Positions 44,450 to 44,900 of a DNA stretch of 44,900 bases are shown piece after piece; the stretch's first letter is position 1; every line of letters begins with the position of its first letter. The notes under the pieces are model-generated. The model saw only the letters and a program-made list of their open reading frames with translations. It did no database searches and had not been told where the DNA came from. The DNA is taken from NCBI GenBank assembly GCA_947504985.1, contig CANNKH010000003.1, positions 1-44,900 of the forward strand, given 5' to 3'. This DNA is from Methylococcaceae bacterium (lineage in GTDB: Bacteria; Pseudomonadota; Gammaproteobacteria; Methylococcales; Methylomonadaceae). The position numbers were made by a program, and so were the translations under genes.

Positions 44450-44477
44450 ATGACATAACCTGTCACCCCCCTATGCT
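44450..44477 (+). promoter_or_regulatory. Candidate sigma-70 promoter of the WYL regulator
   Basis: ATGACA at 44450-44455 matches five of six -35 bases, and TATGCT at 44472-44477 matches four of six -10 bases. The spacer is 16 bases. The gene starts 37 bases further on. The rest of the 193-base gap shows nothing clear. Confidence 0.4.
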
Positions 44478-44513
44478 ATCGTTTGCCATCCATCAACGAA
44501 TCAACCCAAGACT

Positions 44514-44900
44514 ATGGCTAAAACGACCACCCCCTCTACGCATGAAAAAGTATCCGTGCGTCTAGCCGAAATACTAATTAAGCTCAATCGCGGTGAAAAA
44601 CTCGATCCACATCAACTCGCTGAGGAATTTGGCGTGACCTTACGCACCATTCAGCGCGACTTACTGGAGCGTCTGGCTTATCTACCGTTTACCAAAGACC
44701 AACACTATTTCGCCCTTGATCCTTATTATCTGGGCAAACTGACCGCCGCTGACATCCAACGCTTTGCCAGCTTATCCGGCATCAAGGCGTTATTTCCGGT
44801 ATTAAGTGACAATTTTCTGAGTGAAATTTTTGATGCCCGTATCAGCCATGCCTATCTGGTCAAAGGTCATCATTACGAAGATTTGTCTGACAAAAACAGC
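44514..44900 (+). CDS. WYL-type transcriptional regulator (partial, runs off the window)
   Basis: 129 residues are visible before the window ends, with no stop. The N-terminal part (about 12-65) is a winged helix of the YafY/DeoR-like type: KVSVRLAEILIKLNRGEKLD, then LAEEFGVTLRTIQRDLLERL. The following stretch matches the linker that precedes a WYL ligand-binding domain. The WYL core itself would lie outside the window. Such regulators often sense nucleotides and control defence or DNA-repair genes, but the target cannot be known here. Confidence 0.75.
   Translation, partial: MAKTTTPSTHEKVSVRLAEILIKLNRGEKLDPHQLAEEFGVTLRTIQRDLLERLAYLPFTKDQHYFALDPYYLGKLTAADIQRFASLSGIKALFPVLSDNFLSEIFDARISHAYLVKGHHYEDLSDKNS

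Overview
The window reads as a chromosomal segment of a gammaproteobacterium. The yceD-rpmF-plsX-fabH-fabD-fabG-acpP-fabF-pabC-mltG-tmk-holB-pilZ-tatD order, the mltD/yafS-like/rnhA neighbourhood and the glnK-amtB pair are all typical of that class. The moderately AT-rich sequence, the short intergenic palindromes and the mix of secreted proteins suggest a methanotroph-like member (Methylococcales). That finer placement is inference, because no methane-oxidation gene lies in the window.

Layout. 1-2224: a small exported protein of unknown function, then argH. 2283-3818: a SAM methyltransferase with a regulatory domain. 3951-14739: a long, tightly packed and often overlapping superoperon for ribosome assembly (yceD, rpmF), fatty-acid initiation and elongation (plsX, fabHDG, acpP, fabF), folate (pabC), cell-wall termination (mltG), DNA replication (tmk, holB), a PilZ protein and a TatD nuclease. 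Two stem-loops bracket acpP and a terminator-like hairpin sits between rpmF and plsX, so expression within this operon is probably segmented.

14825-22212: a Ter stress module. It has three TerD-type calcium-binding paralogues, then a biosynthetic set (ATP-grasp, PRTase-TRSP, HAD phosphatase, StiP/PELOTA-type PRTase, CitE-like lyase), then TerB. TerA, TerC and TerY are not present here. 22362-24017: glnK-amtB, with a related GC-rich terminator on each side. 24114-27266: a giant AsmA/DUF748 envelope protein. 27563-29309: an exported caspase-fold-like (DUF6345-type) protein with a PepSY/FTP-like exported partner. 29458-32395: mltD (minus strand), a yafS-like methyltransferase and rnhA.

32428-39420: a membrane histidine kinase and a sigma-54-dependent response regulator, followed directly by a well-formed -24/-12 (sigma-54) promoter reading into a secreted phosphoesterase gene. 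Convergent to it are a HEAT-repeat protein and an InlB-repeat/degenerate alpha/beta-hydrolase protein that overlap each other. 39709-44320: a secreted beta-propeller protein, a small Cys-rich exported protein and a PhoP/PhoQ-like two-component pair. The window ends inside a WYL-type transcriptional regulator.

The most interesting items are the sigma-54 promoter linking the NtrC-type regulator to the phosphoesterase, the exported DUF6345 protein with its possible trans-acting propeptide-like partner, and the compact Ter nucleoside-metabolite module. No tRNA, rRNA, CRISPR array, insertion sequence or prophage was seen. Apart from the partial left edge, no gene-free stretch exceeds 300 bases.
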